35,757 nucleotides of DNA from Amoeboaphelidium occidentale (GCA_023515795.1 JALGPX010000099.1:6625-42381); one strand, 5' to 3'; counted from the stretch's first letter, positions 1-11,464 are shown. A program made the numbers and translations. Notes: generated by a model from the letters alone, not told the origin.

Positions 1-427
1 TCACGCAATCCGCAGCGAGCACGAACAAAGACAAACACAGAGAGCTTCTATTGGCGCTATAGTATCATTTTAATTAGCGTTTGGTTTGTGTTCCAAGAAT
101 AAAACATGTTGCCGTACTATTTAAATAAGAATATCCTCCAAATAACATAAAAATTACCGAAAGGGTCATATTTGCGCAGTACCATTTTAGGCGATGTCCT
201 CTTTCTACTGAATGTGTATGTGAATCCCGTTCCAGCCGCACTGAATAATTTAACGAATATGCGTCTACAGAAATTATAGGTTAATGTTCTTTAAAAGGCA
301 GCCCTTCCACCAGCAGCAGAGGGAAGAGCAAAGGATAATCTTACGCGCTCTTCTTTGCCATTATCGCTGTCGACTTTTGATTGGCCGCTTTCTTTGAAGA
401 CAAAATTTTCCAGCTTTTATGTGTTGA
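1..427. other. Leading intergenic region, no gene recognised
   Basis: AT-rich sequence with stops in all frames and no convincing coding segment or tRNA. It presumably holds the promoter and 5' UTR of the DnaJ-domain gene that starts at 428, and perhaps the edge of a gene lying outside the window. No confident TATA or initiator element could be assigned. Confidence 0.5.
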
Positions 428-1888
428 ATGAGTTCCTCCTCAACCTTTGAAGAACAGCCGAATGGGCCTTCGGAATCACAAAGACAACAGCCACAACAGC
501 CGCCTGTGATGGACAATAAGAAACTGTATGCAGTTCTCAGAGTGGAACCGACAGCGACAGCAGACGAAATCAAAAGGTCTTATCGTCGATTGGCATTACA
601 GCTTCATCCCGATAAGTCGAACAGAGAAGAGGATGCCCAGCTGTTCCGGGAAGTGAACGCCGCGTGGGAGATTTTGGGCGATGAGAAGCTGCGTTCTATT
701 TACGATCGACATGGAATGCCTGGAATTGAAATGTACCGACAGTTTGGTGACAGTTTAGGAGTGTTTCTGACACCGGAAGCAGAGGGGATGATCATGACAG
801 GATTCTGTTTCTTATCTTTTCTTGTTCTCTTTGTTTCTCTGTTTCCGATATTCATTGCGTTGAAGGGCGACGGCGTTGTTGACTGGAGTTGGGTCGTAGT
901 GTTTGTGCCTGTGTGGATAATCGACGTTTTCGCTTTGCTTATAATCGTATCGCGATATTTTCTATGGAAAAGTGATGATCGGAATAATCAGAACGATTCT
1001 CCTAACGCTGGAGGTGATGCTGCAACTGCTTCTGATGATGGAAGTGAAACTGAGCGCAAGGATAATTTCCAGGATTACTTGTTGGGCGCAAAGAGAGTTC
1101 TGGAATGGGCGCTTTTTGTGTTGTTTCAAATATTCTTGGTTATCAAGTTGGATGGTGTAGTTTCGTGGCAATGGGCAGCAGTTTTTGCGCCATGGTTCTG
1201 TTTGGAGGGACTGAATTGGTTGAATTTGTGTGTTCAGTATATTTTCATAATCTCAAGTCCTTTGCGAGAAGAAACAGAGAACGATTCAAGTTCTTTGGCT
1301 TCCACACGATACTACACTTTTCCACAGAAACTGTTGGTATTGTTTGAAGTATTTCATGTCTGGCTTCTAAGAGTGATACTTGCGATTCTAATTGTTCTGA
1401 ATGCTGACAGCATCATCACTGTGTCATGGACTGTTGTATTTACTCCGGTATTTATACAGTTCGGTATTATGTTGTTCGTCCCAATAATGACGTATGTTTA
1501 TAATCGTAGAACTTGGCTAGCTTCTGCTCAAGATGATAGAAAGTTCGCAATGAAAGCCATGGTCATCAGTCGAACGGTAGTTACAGTTGTTCTTGGCACC
1601 TTGTTCTTTGCTATGTTGGGAATGTTCATCGCTCGATTAGACATGAGCAACTATTACTCCCTCTCTGCTATACTAACACCATTATTTGTTCTATTGGGAT
1701 TGACATTTTGTTGTGTATGTTGCTGTCTGCCTTGTTCGTTCATGGCACAAATGCCTGAACCAGACACAGAAGCACCACAGTCCCCACGACCACATCATGA
1801 TTTCGGAATGCCTCTGCGACAAATTGAATGGAAACGAAGTGGTAATAAGACCGTAGTCACAAGTCTGTTCAGTAACATCAAAAACTGA
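428..1888 (+). CDS. DnaJ-domain, multi-pass TMEM185-like membrane protein
   Basis: An intronless 486-residue ORF starting at ATG 428 and ending in TGA. After a Ser/Gln-rich leader, a J-domain spans about residues 31-93 with the diagnostic HPD at 60-62, so it should stimulate an Hsp70 ATPase. The rest is membrane: hydrophobic segments alternate with a recurring unit (GVVDWSWVVVFVPVW, GVVSWQWAAVFAPWF, SIITVSWTVVFTPVF and a degenerate fourth copy). That pattern resembles the TMEM185/Fragile-X-F family. The loop at about 185-215 is acidic. The J-domain lies before the first membrane segment and is probably cytosolic; the membrane it sits in is unknown. An AATAAA lies at about 1950, inside the 79 nt separating this stop from the stop of the convergent next gene. 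The J-domain call is firm; the TMEM185 relationship is by pattern only. Confidence 0.85.
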   Translation: MSSSSTFEEQPNGPSESQRQQPQQPPVMDNKKLYAVLRVEPTATADEIKRSYRRLALQLHPDKSNREEDAQLFREVNAAWEILGDEKLRSIYDRHGMPGIEMYRQFGDSLGVFLTPEAEGMIMTGFCFLSFLVLFVSLFPIFIALKGDGVVDWSWVVVFVPVWIIDVFALLIIVSRYFLWKSDDRNNQNDSPNAGGDAATASDDGSETERKDNFQDYLLGAKRVLEWALFVLFQIFLVIKLDGVVSWQWAAVFAPWFCLEGLNWLNLCVQYIFIISSPLREETENDSSSLASTRYYTFPQKLLVLFEVFHVWLLRVILAILIVLNADSIITVSWTVVFTPVFIQFGIMLFVPIMTYVYNRRTWLASAQDDRKFAMKAMVISRTVVTVVLGTLFFAMLGMFIARLDMSNYYSLSAILTPLFVLLGLTFCCVCCCLPCSFMAQMPEPDTEAPQSPRPHHDFGMPLRQIEWKRSGNKTVVTSLFSNIKN

Positions 1889-1967
1889 CGTAATTATCGC
1901 GTTGATTCTGTTTCACAACTATCTTCAAAGGATTACTTCAATTAATTCAAATAAAGATAACGAAATT

Positions 1968-2346
1968 TTATTTTCCAGCCCTCTTCTTGATCTCAGACGA
2001 AAGAGTCTTGACAAATGTATTGACAAACTTGTCTACTTTGAAGGCAGGAATCACAGGCTCAGGTGTGGTGTTGTATTCTGATATTCTGTAAGGATTTGAT
2101 GGTCGCGCTGGTGCAGGTCGTTTAGGTAATGTCTCTACATTAGAGCATTAGGAAAATCCAAAGGAAAACTTACGAGCTTGAATCGAACTGACGTGTTTGT
2201 GAGTCTTATGAGCAATATTCTGGAATGTCTTGCTGTTTGCAAGCTACAATGACGCAAGATGAGTCTATTCCACTGCAGGTGCTGCTACTTACCGATTTCA
2301 CAATGAATTCATTTGCGAACCAACTGAAGATTCTCTTAAAGATCAT
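1968..2346 (-). CDS. Small spliced protein of unknown function (96 aa)
   Basis: A three-exon gene that is not visible as a single ORF. Exons are 2346-2293, 2243-2174 and 2134-1968; introns are 2292-2244 (49 nt) and 2173-2135 (39 nt), both GTAAGT/GTAAGTT...TAG. Joined, they give exactly 97 codons including the stop. The N-terminus (MIFKRIFSWFANEFIVKSLA) is an amphipathic/hydrophobic helix of the kind seen in small mitochondrial or membrane-associated proteins. It is followed by a basic stretch (HKTHKHVSS), a proline-rich linker, and a helical C-terminus ending KKRAGK. It vaguely recalls small NCBP2-AS2-like proteins, which is only a hunch. It is divergent from the SET-MYND gene, with just 63 nt between the two ATGs. 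The splice signals and exact frame agreement make the gene credible; the function is unknown. Confidence 0.65.
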
Positions 2347-2409
2347 GCTGCAGAAAAAGTTGCTCAAGAGATTCGATCAAGTTCTTCTCTGTAACTTCAC
2401 TCTTACAAT

Positions 2410-3786
2410 ATGATCACCGTCAAAGAAATAAGTGGCGATAAAGGCAGAGGAACGTTTTCCACAAAGAAGCTATCTGTAGGTGAACTCGTGTTAAAAGAAA
2501 GACCTCTGGTGTATTGCGCCGATGCTGAAAAACAGGTCTGTAACGTGTGCTTCTTGGGAGTCAATGAGTGGTCACACAAGAGTAATGCGCAGATGAAATT
2601 ATGCACGGGATGCAAGGCTGTGTATTACTGCTCTAGGGAATGCCAGACAAAAGACTGGCTAGCTTTTCACAAGTATGAATGCGGCGCATATCAAAAAATG
2701 CCAAAGAAACCGTTCACATTATTACGCATACTATCACGTATTATGATACTTAAACGAAACAATGAGTCGGAGTACAAGAGCAAGTTTGAAGTGTTGGTCC
2801 ATAAAGTAGACAAGATGAAGTTGGCAGACAAGGAAATGTTTGGTCAGATAATGATTGCTATAAGAAATTATTTTGGGCCTGAGTATGGAATGAGCGTTAA
2901 GGAGTTCTTGGCAGCGTGTTCAAGATCATCACTTAATTCTATCGGAATTCAAGATGTTTATCAAGAAATTGTTGGTGTTGGTATTTATACTCAACTTTCA
3001 ATGATAAATCATGCGTGCGAACCTAATGCTGAAGTGGTATGGGACAGGGAAGAGTTAATTGTCAGAATGCTAATGCCTTTGGCGTCTGATGAAGAAGTTT
3101 ATATTTGTTACTTGAACTTCTTTATGCCAACGAGAATGATACGAAAGCAATTACAAGATCAATATCACTTTACCTGTTCTTGTTCTCGTTGTTCCACAAA
3201 GAAAGATCCGTTTGAAGGATACAAGTGTCCTAACGGATCTTGTGACGGCTATATCAATGTTGACGAAGATGTTGTGCTTAAACTGGAAACTCCTGCCAAC
3301 GTTGAATGTGAAACATGTGGAAGCATTGCTGTTAATTTTGAAAAAACTGTTGCTGCTTGCATTGAAGCCAGAGCGATCGAAGAGACTGCTCAAAAGTTTC
3401 TTGATGGTTCATGCGGTACAGAAGATGTTACAAATCTTTTTGTGAAACTACGTAAATCTTTGGATACTCTTCAAATGTACTTATACCGGAAGAATTATTA
3501 TCTGTCTCTGTGCCTTGAGAGCTACAAGGAAATGTTTGTCCGTTTAGGTATGGCGAAAGAAGCTTATGATTTGCTTGAACAAATTTTGTCGATAACAAAG
3601 GAAAAGGTTCCATCTTATCATTCCAAAGTAGCATATGAATGTCACTCGTTAGCTCTTGTGAGTCAGAACAAGAAACAGGCATCGCATTGGTTTGAAGAAG
3701 CTCACAAAATTTATGCCTCGTATTTGAGTCCAGAACGAGAGTTTATCAAGAGGCTGGAAATGAGTATTTTAGCTTGCTCCAAATAG
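2410..3786 (+). CDS. SET and MYND domain protein-lysine methyltransferase (SMYD-like)
   Basis: A 458-residue single-exon ORF. The split SET domain begins near residue 9 (KGRGTFSTKK) and is interrupted by a complete MYND zinc finger: Cys44, 47, 65, 68, 74, 78, His87 and Cys91. The SET core carries the cofactor/lysine-channel motif NHACEPN (200-206), the normal NHSCxPN with Ala for Ser. A post-SET CxCxxC follows (256-261), then extra cysteine pairs (YKCPNGSC, CETCG). The C-terminal third is helical and TPR-like, as in SMYD proteins. The family methylates lysines on histones and other proteins using S-adenosylmethionine. The closest architecture is SMYD1-3 or plant ASHR1; the substrate cannot be inferred. 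It converges on the PI4-kinase gene, with 18 nt between the stop codons. Confidence 0.88.
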   Translation: MITVKEISGDKGRGTFSTKKLSVGELVLKERPLVYCADAEKQVCNVCFLGVNEWSHKSNAQMKLCTGCKAVYYCSRECQTKDWLAFHKYECGAYQKMPKKPFTLLRILSRIMILKRNNESEYKSKFEVLVHKVDKMKLADKEMFGQIMIAIRNYFGPEYGMSVKEFLAACSRSSLNSIGIQDVYQEIVGVGIYTQLSMINHACEPNAEVVWDREELIVRMLMPLASDEEVYICYLNFFMPTRMIRKQLQDQYHFTCSCSRCSTKKDPFEGYKCPNGSCDGYINVDEDVVLKLETPANVECETCGSIAVNFEKTVAACIEARAIEETAQKFLDGSCGTEDVTNLFVKLRKSLDTLQMYLYRKNYYLSLCLESYKEMFVRLGMAKEAYDLLEQILSITKEKVPSYHSKVAYECHSLALVSQNKKQASHWFEEAHKIYASYLSPEREFIKRLEMSILACSK

Positions 3787-3804
3787 ATTTTATTCTTTTC
3801 TCTG

Positions 3805-6800
3805 TTAGAAAGGAATTCCATTTGTCAACTTTTGATATCCATCGTAAATATAAGTTGACCAAGCTCTATGAGAAGCATGAACAAGAGAAACCATGTATTG
3901 AGCTGCCAACTTCTCGCTTAGATCCAACTGGAAACGATCTCTCAATCTATGAATAGTCAACTCTCCCTTGAAGCAAGGCAATCCTGATTCCAACATCAAA
4001 GACACCATTTGACATATTTGGTCTGCATATGGTCTGCAAGCCAAGAAGGCTTTGATACAGTACTCAACAAAAGTCTTGTAGTACTTTGAACTAGAAGAAC
4101 CTCCCATGATTTGGATCATTTCCTTTGTTAGCTTAAACGGACTCAATTCAAACTTAACCCCACCTGGACAGATGTCAAAGATGTATCCAAAGTCAATATG
4201 AACAAGATGCCCATCTTCATCAACCAGAACATTTCCATTATGACGATCCTTAATCTGGAGCAAATACAAAATTACAGAGTAAGCTGCCAAAGACTTGATA
4301 AAAGAGTCTCTAGCTTTTTGAAATGACAAACTCTTTTCATCGCCATATTTGGACAAGAACCACTGATACAGGTCATTGATGTTGGATCTTCCCATTTGAT
4401 CACGACTAACACTGTTGGGTACTACCTCAATAATTCCACAGCCTGGAGCAGTTGCAACTATTCTGTAAGGAAACAAGAACAAATCCAAGCCAACGCTCGA
4501 GAAAATATTACTGAAAATTGCAATCAATTGTAAAGCTAAAACATCCTGTCTACAATCGTCGCCAACTAAAGAAATCAGAGTAATAACATAAAAGCATACC
4601 TTTAAAAATGGCAGACTGCCATGTCGAATTTTCATCATTTTCTTCTGGCGAGTTGATATCATCATTTTGGTCATCTTGCAAGAACAAGCTTTCATAACTG
4701 CTTTGCTTCTTTGTTTCTCCGATATCTAATGCAGAGCCAACAAATGTAGCTTGATCAGGAGCCGCAGCCTTTTTGATTCTAAATGTGGCCATAAATGGAG
4801 CTTTGGCATGACTCTGTAAAGGACGGCCAGATTTGTAATCAATGTCGACCACGATACTTTCTGGATTGCTAGGCAAGTAAACTCCGGGATCAACCTTGAT
4901 AAGTTTCAACTCCTCATCGATTTTCTGCTTCTTTTCGTTCTTAGGCCGCTTGATATATGGTTTCAATAAACCTGAGATTCCAGTGATCTTTGTAAAGAAT
5001 GTAAATTCGCGCTCATAAAACTCCTTGTCGATGCCAGACAGGGAACGTAAAATTCTTTCAGTGACCCTATCGTAAGTAGAGTCCATGGTGGTTAACTGAT
5101 TTGCAGCTTCCTGCGCAGAAGCTTCTTCATTGTCACTCTTGTTAGCATTCATGTTCCAAATGATTTGATGAGCAAACAACTGATTCAATTTGGCAGTATT
5201 CACAATAAACTGTTCTGCATAACCATTATTATCATGGCGCAAAGTTTGAACAATTTGCGGAACATAAAAGAAGACAAGTTCAACAGGATAGTAATCCAAG
5301 CTCCTCAAGCCATACTGAATGACATAAGGATGTGATTGCTGAAAGAAGGATACAGCAGTAACAGGAGAAACAGGAGCCCAGTAAATCAAGTATTTCAAAG
5401 CAGATAGATTTTTCTTCAAAGAATTCTCGCGGACCAAGAATTGAATAGCTTCGGCAAAAGGAGTGCAAAAGAAAGCGTGCTTTGCAACTAGTTTCTCCAA
5501 TTCAGATGCAGAGCCTGGTAAAAATCCCTTAGCTGCCAAATTAATTGCAAGTCTAGGATAGATATTCCAAACTGAGTTGATAAAAGGTCTGCAAAAGCTT
5601 TCATCATATCTCTTTCTTACCCTGAACATAGTGTCATCAAAAATCTCATTCTTTTCCTTTTTATCAGTTGGATTATACCAAACAAGCAACTTGTGTAATT
5701 CAAGCTCAAGCACTTCAATTGAAATGGTTTGGATATTCCTAATTTTATCAATCTTGGTCAGAACAATCTCTCTTTCACTTTCAATCAAGAATTTATCGGT
5801 GGAGACCAGAGAAGCACCATCTGATTCCAGAGGAACTAAAGTGTCGTCATCATATTGGATGACGCTATTGTTTTGAATAATCGCAGTAATAACTGCATCA
5901 TTCAGAGGAGCTTCTGCTGCAATTTCCCTCTTGACAGTGGCAAAAATCTCCAACAAGGTATCAATATCATTTGCCATGAACTTGGAATCATATGCGTTTG
6001 CTGCCGGCAAACCTAACATTCCCAACAACAACTCATAAAGTCTGGTCTTCATAGTATATTCACGATGCCAGTCTAGAATCTTGCGATCTTTGATAACCTT
6101 CCAGGCCAACAACCAAATCTTGAAATAGCAAAGTCGTGCAATCGGATGATTACTTGACTGACCACGCCTGTACATTGTACACTGAACTAGTCTCAAATAC
6201 GCAGCGGTATGATCTCTTGAGGCTCCTCTGTACTTTTCATAATGAGAAGTCAAAAATTGAATCCAAGTAAGATGAGGAAGAAAGTATTGGATCGAAGCCT
6301 CAAGCTCTTTTTGACTCTTTGGAGAAGGACCGTAGTTCATCTTCTTGTTAAAAGTACTGACAACGTTGTATTTGTGACTGAAGATGCCACGACTACGACG
6401 AATTGCCCATTCCCAAACTTCAATACTTTCATTCAAGAATCTCAATTCTAAGTCAGGGCGACTGACAATAAACCAGTTCCATGCATCAGTAGCAGCTCTG
6501 ACAGAGGAAGTAGTAAAGATTTGAATTGGAGCAGAGCAAAACAATGAGAACAGTTCGTTATCCAGTTTCTTTTCTGTGATAAGAACACCAGCAGTTTTGT
6601 AGAAAATCTCGTACAATTTAGCATCCGCAACAGCCACCTTATTTGCAGCAGAAGCTACCAAATATTTAAGCTCTTGTTTAATACTGTTGACAACGCCGTC
6701 ACTTGACCCTCCATCTGCGAAGGCGCTTCTTTCTCCTTCAATATTGCCACGATAGAATAACTGCTGCCCGTATAAACCAATGAATCGGGTGGCATTAGAC

Positions 6801-9730
6801 ACATACTTGGTACTGAGAGGATTGATCGAAATTCCATACAAATCTTGACAAGCCTCTTTGGAGACACTCAATTCAGATATCAAAGAAACTCCAGCATGAA
6901 TAACATTATTTTTATCATTTGTAGTGTTAATAAACTTGTACAAGAAGCTTTGCAAGGTAGCAACCATCTCATCTGAAGACTTTATCAAAACTTCCTTCAA
7001 TTGATAGGACCAATAGTCTCTGTACTTGTGCAATAATTGATGCCTAAAACTCAAACCTCTGCTAATCTCAATATTCTTGACAACAGCTTGACCTTGAACA
7101 ACATATGAGTAACTTGCTGTTCCTAGCACTTCTTCATTATAAGCAGTAAACAATGTATGCAACAATTCAAATACCGTATCTAACACAACTTCATTGTTTC
7201 TGATAACAAACGGAAAGCTGGCCAGAATTACAGAAAGATCTTTCAGAATAATGTTTGAAACCTGAACAATTGGACAAGGATACTGGAGAATAATGTTGGT
7301 CACTTGATTAATAATTGTCCAGTTAAAATTATCACAAGCGTGCTTATACTTGGCGACGAAGTTGTGAATCATCTTTTCTGTGATCATTTTAACTTGATCA
7401 TACAAATCTGTGGAGTACAATTCTTGCAAATACTCGTACATGCGATACAATCTCGGCTGATCAAACATGAGTGATTCGACTGAATACAGTTCCAACAAGA
7501 ACAGTAAAAGCTTTTCCTCCAATAAACTTGCATTATTCATATCAAAGAATTGTTTAATGAGCCTGTCTCTCTTTTCTTCCATTGATTTGCTCATGCACTT
7601 CATAAAAGTGTTAACAATCGGATCAGTTTTCAAATCAGCAACAATAAGTTTTGAAGATCCTTTTCTTATAAGCAAAGGCGTCTTCTTTGCTGTTTGTGTT
7701 GCAGAGTCTAGCCATGCTGGAAACCATGTGCCTTTGTCATCGGTTCCGATTAACATTGCCAACATCCAAACGCTTCTAATCAGAATCAACAGTTCTTTCT
7801 TGGGAGTAAATACACCATCATTAGAATAGTTTATGAAACACTGTCTTATAATCAACAGTAACCATATCAATTCTTTATGAGTATTAACCAGAAAAGTTGA
7901 TTTTGTCGTTGAGTTAGGGTCTACACTGTCAAAGACGCTTTTAGAGATCTTTTCGTCTCTTTTAATGACTTCAGTGCCCTTTTCAATAAACAACAACGCA
8001 AGACGTTCCAAGTATGCTTCGTTCAGAGTATCAAAGCCTTTTACTTTTCTTGCAATAACCATGTGATACTCTGTTATCAGTCTCATCAAACCGACCTTCT
8101 TTGAGTAAGCTTCAACACTGATATCACTGTCCATAAATTTAATGCTGCTATTTGCCAAACACAAATAATTCAAAGCATCAATGACTTCCACGAAACTTTC
8201 AAATCCTCTACCAATAGCCAACTGAGGTAAAAATTGCATGATGCTAGAGGCAACGTTTGTATCAGCATACTCCTTGAGTAACAAAGCAAACAAAGGTGTA
8301 ACCGTCTGAGAGGATGTGTCCGATGGGTACTCGCATGCCAAGTAACCAATTATACAAACCAAGTTTTCAGCAACAACCTCATCTCTGTTCTCAAGACCGC
8401 TCAAGGAGTTAACATAATGCAACAATGCTTGGTTCATCTCATCATCATTTGAAGCAGTTTTTAAGCATTTCGAGACATTAAAGCCCATAGCATTACGCAG
8501 AATGCGTTTGTTCTCTTCATTTTCAGTTCTTGTGATTTCATGAAACTTGCCACCAATAATCAAACTAGAGAATGTTTGATTTACAAACCAAAGAATATCT
8601 TTGAAAGCTTGTCCAAGTATCCCTAAAGCTTGGATTATCGATTGATAAACAAATGGATCTTTTGTAAGCTTTGATGGTTCCTCCAAAAACGAGGCCAATT
8701 TTTGAACATGATCTGCAGCATTATCTTGTAATAGGATAGACACATTGACATAAAGCTGAAGCAAAACCACGTAATATTGTCTCTCGCTAGCACTGTCCAT
8801 GGACACTTTCTGAAGTCCAGCCACACAAGATTCAGAACATTTTTTAAGCAACTTGATCATATTCACAGGATTCTTATCACTGTTCGTTTTAGCAAAAGCA
8901 ATACTTTCATGCAATTGTGCGCAGCCTTTCATCCAGTTCTCTTGAAACGTGATAGGATTTGCTCTACCATACTTTAAAGTTAAATCTCTCAGACACGCCA
9001 TTGCCAAAGGAACAATATCATTGCAAATACTAGTCAAGCGCAACTGCATATCACCAGCAAAAGGCATTTCCCATTCGTCAGGAGAAGCAATAGCTTGTTT
9101 CGATAGAACATTCATGATATCCCTTCCATTAAAAGATTCAAACTGCAAAAGACACTCGATGAGAAGTTCACTGTACTCAACTTGAAGTTCAACATTGAAG
9201 CCTACCAAGGCTCTCAGTATACCATTAATAAAGGGCAAAATAACAGTTCCTGTATAAGAGGCTTGCTTTGATCCTTCCTTGCTCAAACCAAGAAGCTTCT
9301 GCAATATGGAACTGATGCTCTTGATTATGTGATCTTGCATACCCCAACTTTTATCTGAACATTCCAATAATCTCTTTGTCAGGGAATATATGAAACTGTC
9401 AACAGGCAAGTAAGACAATGAATAATGATTGCTCGTAGCCCAAGTAAACTCCAAAGACAATTCATAATACATCGTAACAAGAGGAATAAGTTTCTCCTGG
9501 AACTTTCCTTTACTCAGGCACACAAATTTTGTTATTGCCAGAACAGCCAATTGCTCTGTTTTCGACAGAAATCCCAAAGGAACAAGCACAGAGTGTTCAT
9601 CTTCAGCTTCAGCAGTAGCGTATGAAAGCAACGGAGTTAAATCTTCAAATGTGCTCTTGGGATTTGAAGCCAAAGACTTTGCCCAATTATCCAGGGCTTC
9701 AGCGAATACCAAACGGCCGATCGTGTCCAT
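3805..9730 (-). CDS. PI4KA: Phosphatidylinositol 4-kinase type III alpha (Stt4/PI4KA family)
   Basis: Two exons, 9730-4600 and 4565-3805, joined across a 34-nt GTATGC...TTTAG intron (4599-4566) that falls exactly within the conserved kinase motif FKVGDDCRQDVLALQ. The product is about 1963 residues, normal for the family. The C-terminal kinase domain shows the catalytic loop DRHNGN, the metal-binding HIDFG, and the typical extreme C-terminus NGIPF. Upstream lie the PIK helical domain and a long helical-repeat N-terminus. The kinase makes PI4P at the plasma membrane, normally with EFR3/TTC7-type partners, and feeds PI(4,5)P2 synthesis. The first ATG in frame is at 9730 (MDTIGRLVFAEAL); the frame is open a little further upstream but only from a TTG. 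CDP-DAG synthase, upstream in the same lipid pathway, is also in this window but unlinked. Confidence 0.96.
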
Positions 9731-9831
9731 TGCGACAACCAAGCCAAAACTGTTTGAACAAAAGAAAAACGGATTATTGTCAGATAGTGCTTCTATTTAA
9801 ATGCGTGCCCTTCTAGTCACCTCCTTATGGG

Positions 9832-11020
9832 TTAATCGTCATACTGAAATTTAACTGAGCTGATTGCCATGTTTATCTTGCCGCCGCGATAACTTCCCTT
9901 CTTCTTCTTATTCTTTTCTTTCGTGAAACCTTTACCGCGCGTCTTTGAGAGGGCTTCGTGAGCTTTTAATCCGTAAGAATCGTCCTTTGTTTCAAATCTG
10001 TTGTCCTTTAGTCTTTCATCTAAAAATTCCACTTCTTCCTTCTTGACTCTCTGAAAGAATTTTGGCTTGTCTGCTGCTTCTTGTTCTGCAGATGTCTCAG
10101 CCTTACGTTTCTTTGAGACTTCAGGAGGTGTTGGTGGAGCTTTGATTTCTGCGACAGGTTTTTCAACAGGTTTTTCCTCTCCATCGGAATCTGAGTCTGA
10201 GCTTGAGCTATCAGAAGATGAAGATGAAGATGAAGAAGATGCACTATCAGCCTTCGCGTCAGATTCTGCATCAGAGCTTGAACTTTCATCTGATGAAGAC
10301 GAGTCTGAGGAGGATGAGGAAGAATCTTTTGATGCGACTGCAACTTCCTTCTTCGTGATCTCCTTCTTAACTTCAACTTCATCTTCAGAGTCGGAATCAG
10401 AACTTGAGCTATCCGATGATGAAGAACTATCATCGCTAGAACTTTCAGAGCTTGATGCTTCGACAACCTTTTGTTTCGCATCATCGTCCTTCTTTTTCAC
10501 ATCAACCTCTGCTTCGCTTTCTGAATCGGAACTTGAGCTATCATCATCCGAAGACGAGCTATCATCAGAAGAGGATTTAACAACTTCTTGTTTCTCCTTC
10601 ACTTCAACTGCGGAATCAGAATCAGAGCTTGAACTATCACTTGAGGAGGAAGATGCAGAAACTTTAGCCTTTTTATCATCATTAACTTTAACAACGCGTT
10701 CAGTCTCAGACTCGGACTCAGAGCTTGAATCTGAAGAATCTGAATCTGATGAAGACGCGACATCCTTCACAGCCTTGACAGCTTTACCAGATTCTTCCAA
10801 CAAACATGATAATGTCTTATTGTAACCCTTCTTCTTTAAAACTTTGATAATATCTTCCAATTCCAATGTCATNNNNNNNNNNNNNNNNNNNNTCTGATGA
10901 AGACGCGACATCCTTCACAGCCTTGACAGCTTTACCAGATTCCTCCAACAAACATGATAATGTCTTATTGTAACCCTTCTTCTTTAAAACTTTGATAATA
11001 TCTTCCAATTCCAATGTCAT
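9832..11020 (-). CDS. SRP40: Nucleolar SRP40/Nopp140-family phosphoprotein, split by an assembly gap
   Basis: The N-terminus (MTLELEDIIKVLKKKGYNKT) is a LisH-like dimerisation motif. The middle is a series of long Ser/Asp/Glu tracts, dense CK2-type sites, alternating with Lys/Val-rich patches, the hallmark of Nopp140. The C-terminus from FFQRVKKEEVEF through GKGFTKEKNKKKKGSYRGG is the SRP40 C-terminal domain. The family chaperones snoRNPs and RNA polymerase I factors in the nucleolus and Cajal bodies. Coordinates include a 20-N gap (10873-10892) flanked by two 128-nt copies of the first part of the gene. Only one copy is likely real, and the collapsed protein is about 346 residues with its ATG at 11020. 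No intron was seen. The serine tracts create a long acidic-looking antisense ORF that is an artefact. Confidence 0.9.
10745..10872. repeat. 128-nt direct repeat, left copy (probable assembly artefact)
   Basis: Matches 10893-11020 base for base over 128 nt except for one difference (ttcttcc here, ttcctcc in the other copy). It abuts the N run directly. It encodes the first residues of SRP40 and ends exactly at the complement of the ATG. Best explained as the end of one contig overlapping the start of the next. Confidence 0.9.
10873..10892. other. Assembly gap (20 N)
   Basis: Twenty ambiguous bases inside the SRP40 gene. Because identical-length homologous sequence flanks both sides, the gap is probably of zero or negative true length. 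Confidence 0.97.
10893..11020. repeat. 128-nt direct repeat, right copy
   Basis: The second copy of the SRP40 5' coding sequence. Unlike the left copy it continues into genuine upstream sequence after the ATG at 11020, so this copy marks the true gene start. The single-base difference from the left copy suggests a heterozygous site or sequencing error. Confidence 0.9.
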
Positions 11021-11186
11021 GTTTTCGTAATTCTTGATCAAAAATCAAAAAGTTGTTCAGGGGCACTAAAAGATAGCTCCAGCGCAAACGAACCAACAGG
11101 AGTCAATAGCTCATAAATACGTAATAAGAAATACACAAAATAGACAAAGTTTAAAGGGTTTATTAAGAACATGCTACGATCAAGCT

Positions 11187-11464
11187 TTACAGTTTCTCAT
11201 AAGGTTCCCTAAACCCCAAATTTCCCTGATTATTATAATTCTTAATGTCCCTCTCCTTCATAAGATAGTCGAAATAGTCCAGAGCCTTCTTCTTTTCCCT
11301 ACCGTCCTCTCTCTTCAAATAGTCTGCGATAGGCCTCATGCACATCACAGCCGCAGTTATGCCTTTACAAAAATCACATTAAAAATACCTTCAAAGGGGG
11401 GTTGAATCGTACCTGCAATAGGAAGCATTGAAGACCAGGGTATAATGTAAACAGCTGATGACAT
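11187..11464 (-). CDS. NDUFA1 (MWFE)-like complex I accessory subunit
   Basis: A two-exon gene encoding 75 residues: exon 11464-11413, intron 11412-11363 (50 nt, GTACGA...AAAG), exon 11362-11187. The frame is preserved across the junction at Ala-Gly. The protein starts MSSAVYIIPWSSMLPIAG, continues with a single hydrophobic segment, then a basic/acidic helix with YLMKERD, which aligns by eye with LMERD of NDUFA1. It ends REPYEKL. Size, one N-terminal membrane helix and the MERD-like motif all fit this subunit of mitochondrial NADH:ubiquinone oxidoreductase. The sequence is short, so the name is tentative. The gene is divergent from the ABHD gene, with 88 nt between ATGs. Confidence 0.6.

Noticed and set aside
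7467-7829. Plus-strand 120-residue ORF
   Set aside because: A shadow on the opposite strand of the continuous PI4KA coding region.
10067-10825. Plus-strand 252-residue acidic ORF
   Set aside because: It is the antisense of the Ser/Asp tracts of SRP40; the repetitive codons keep the complementary strand open, with no independent motif.
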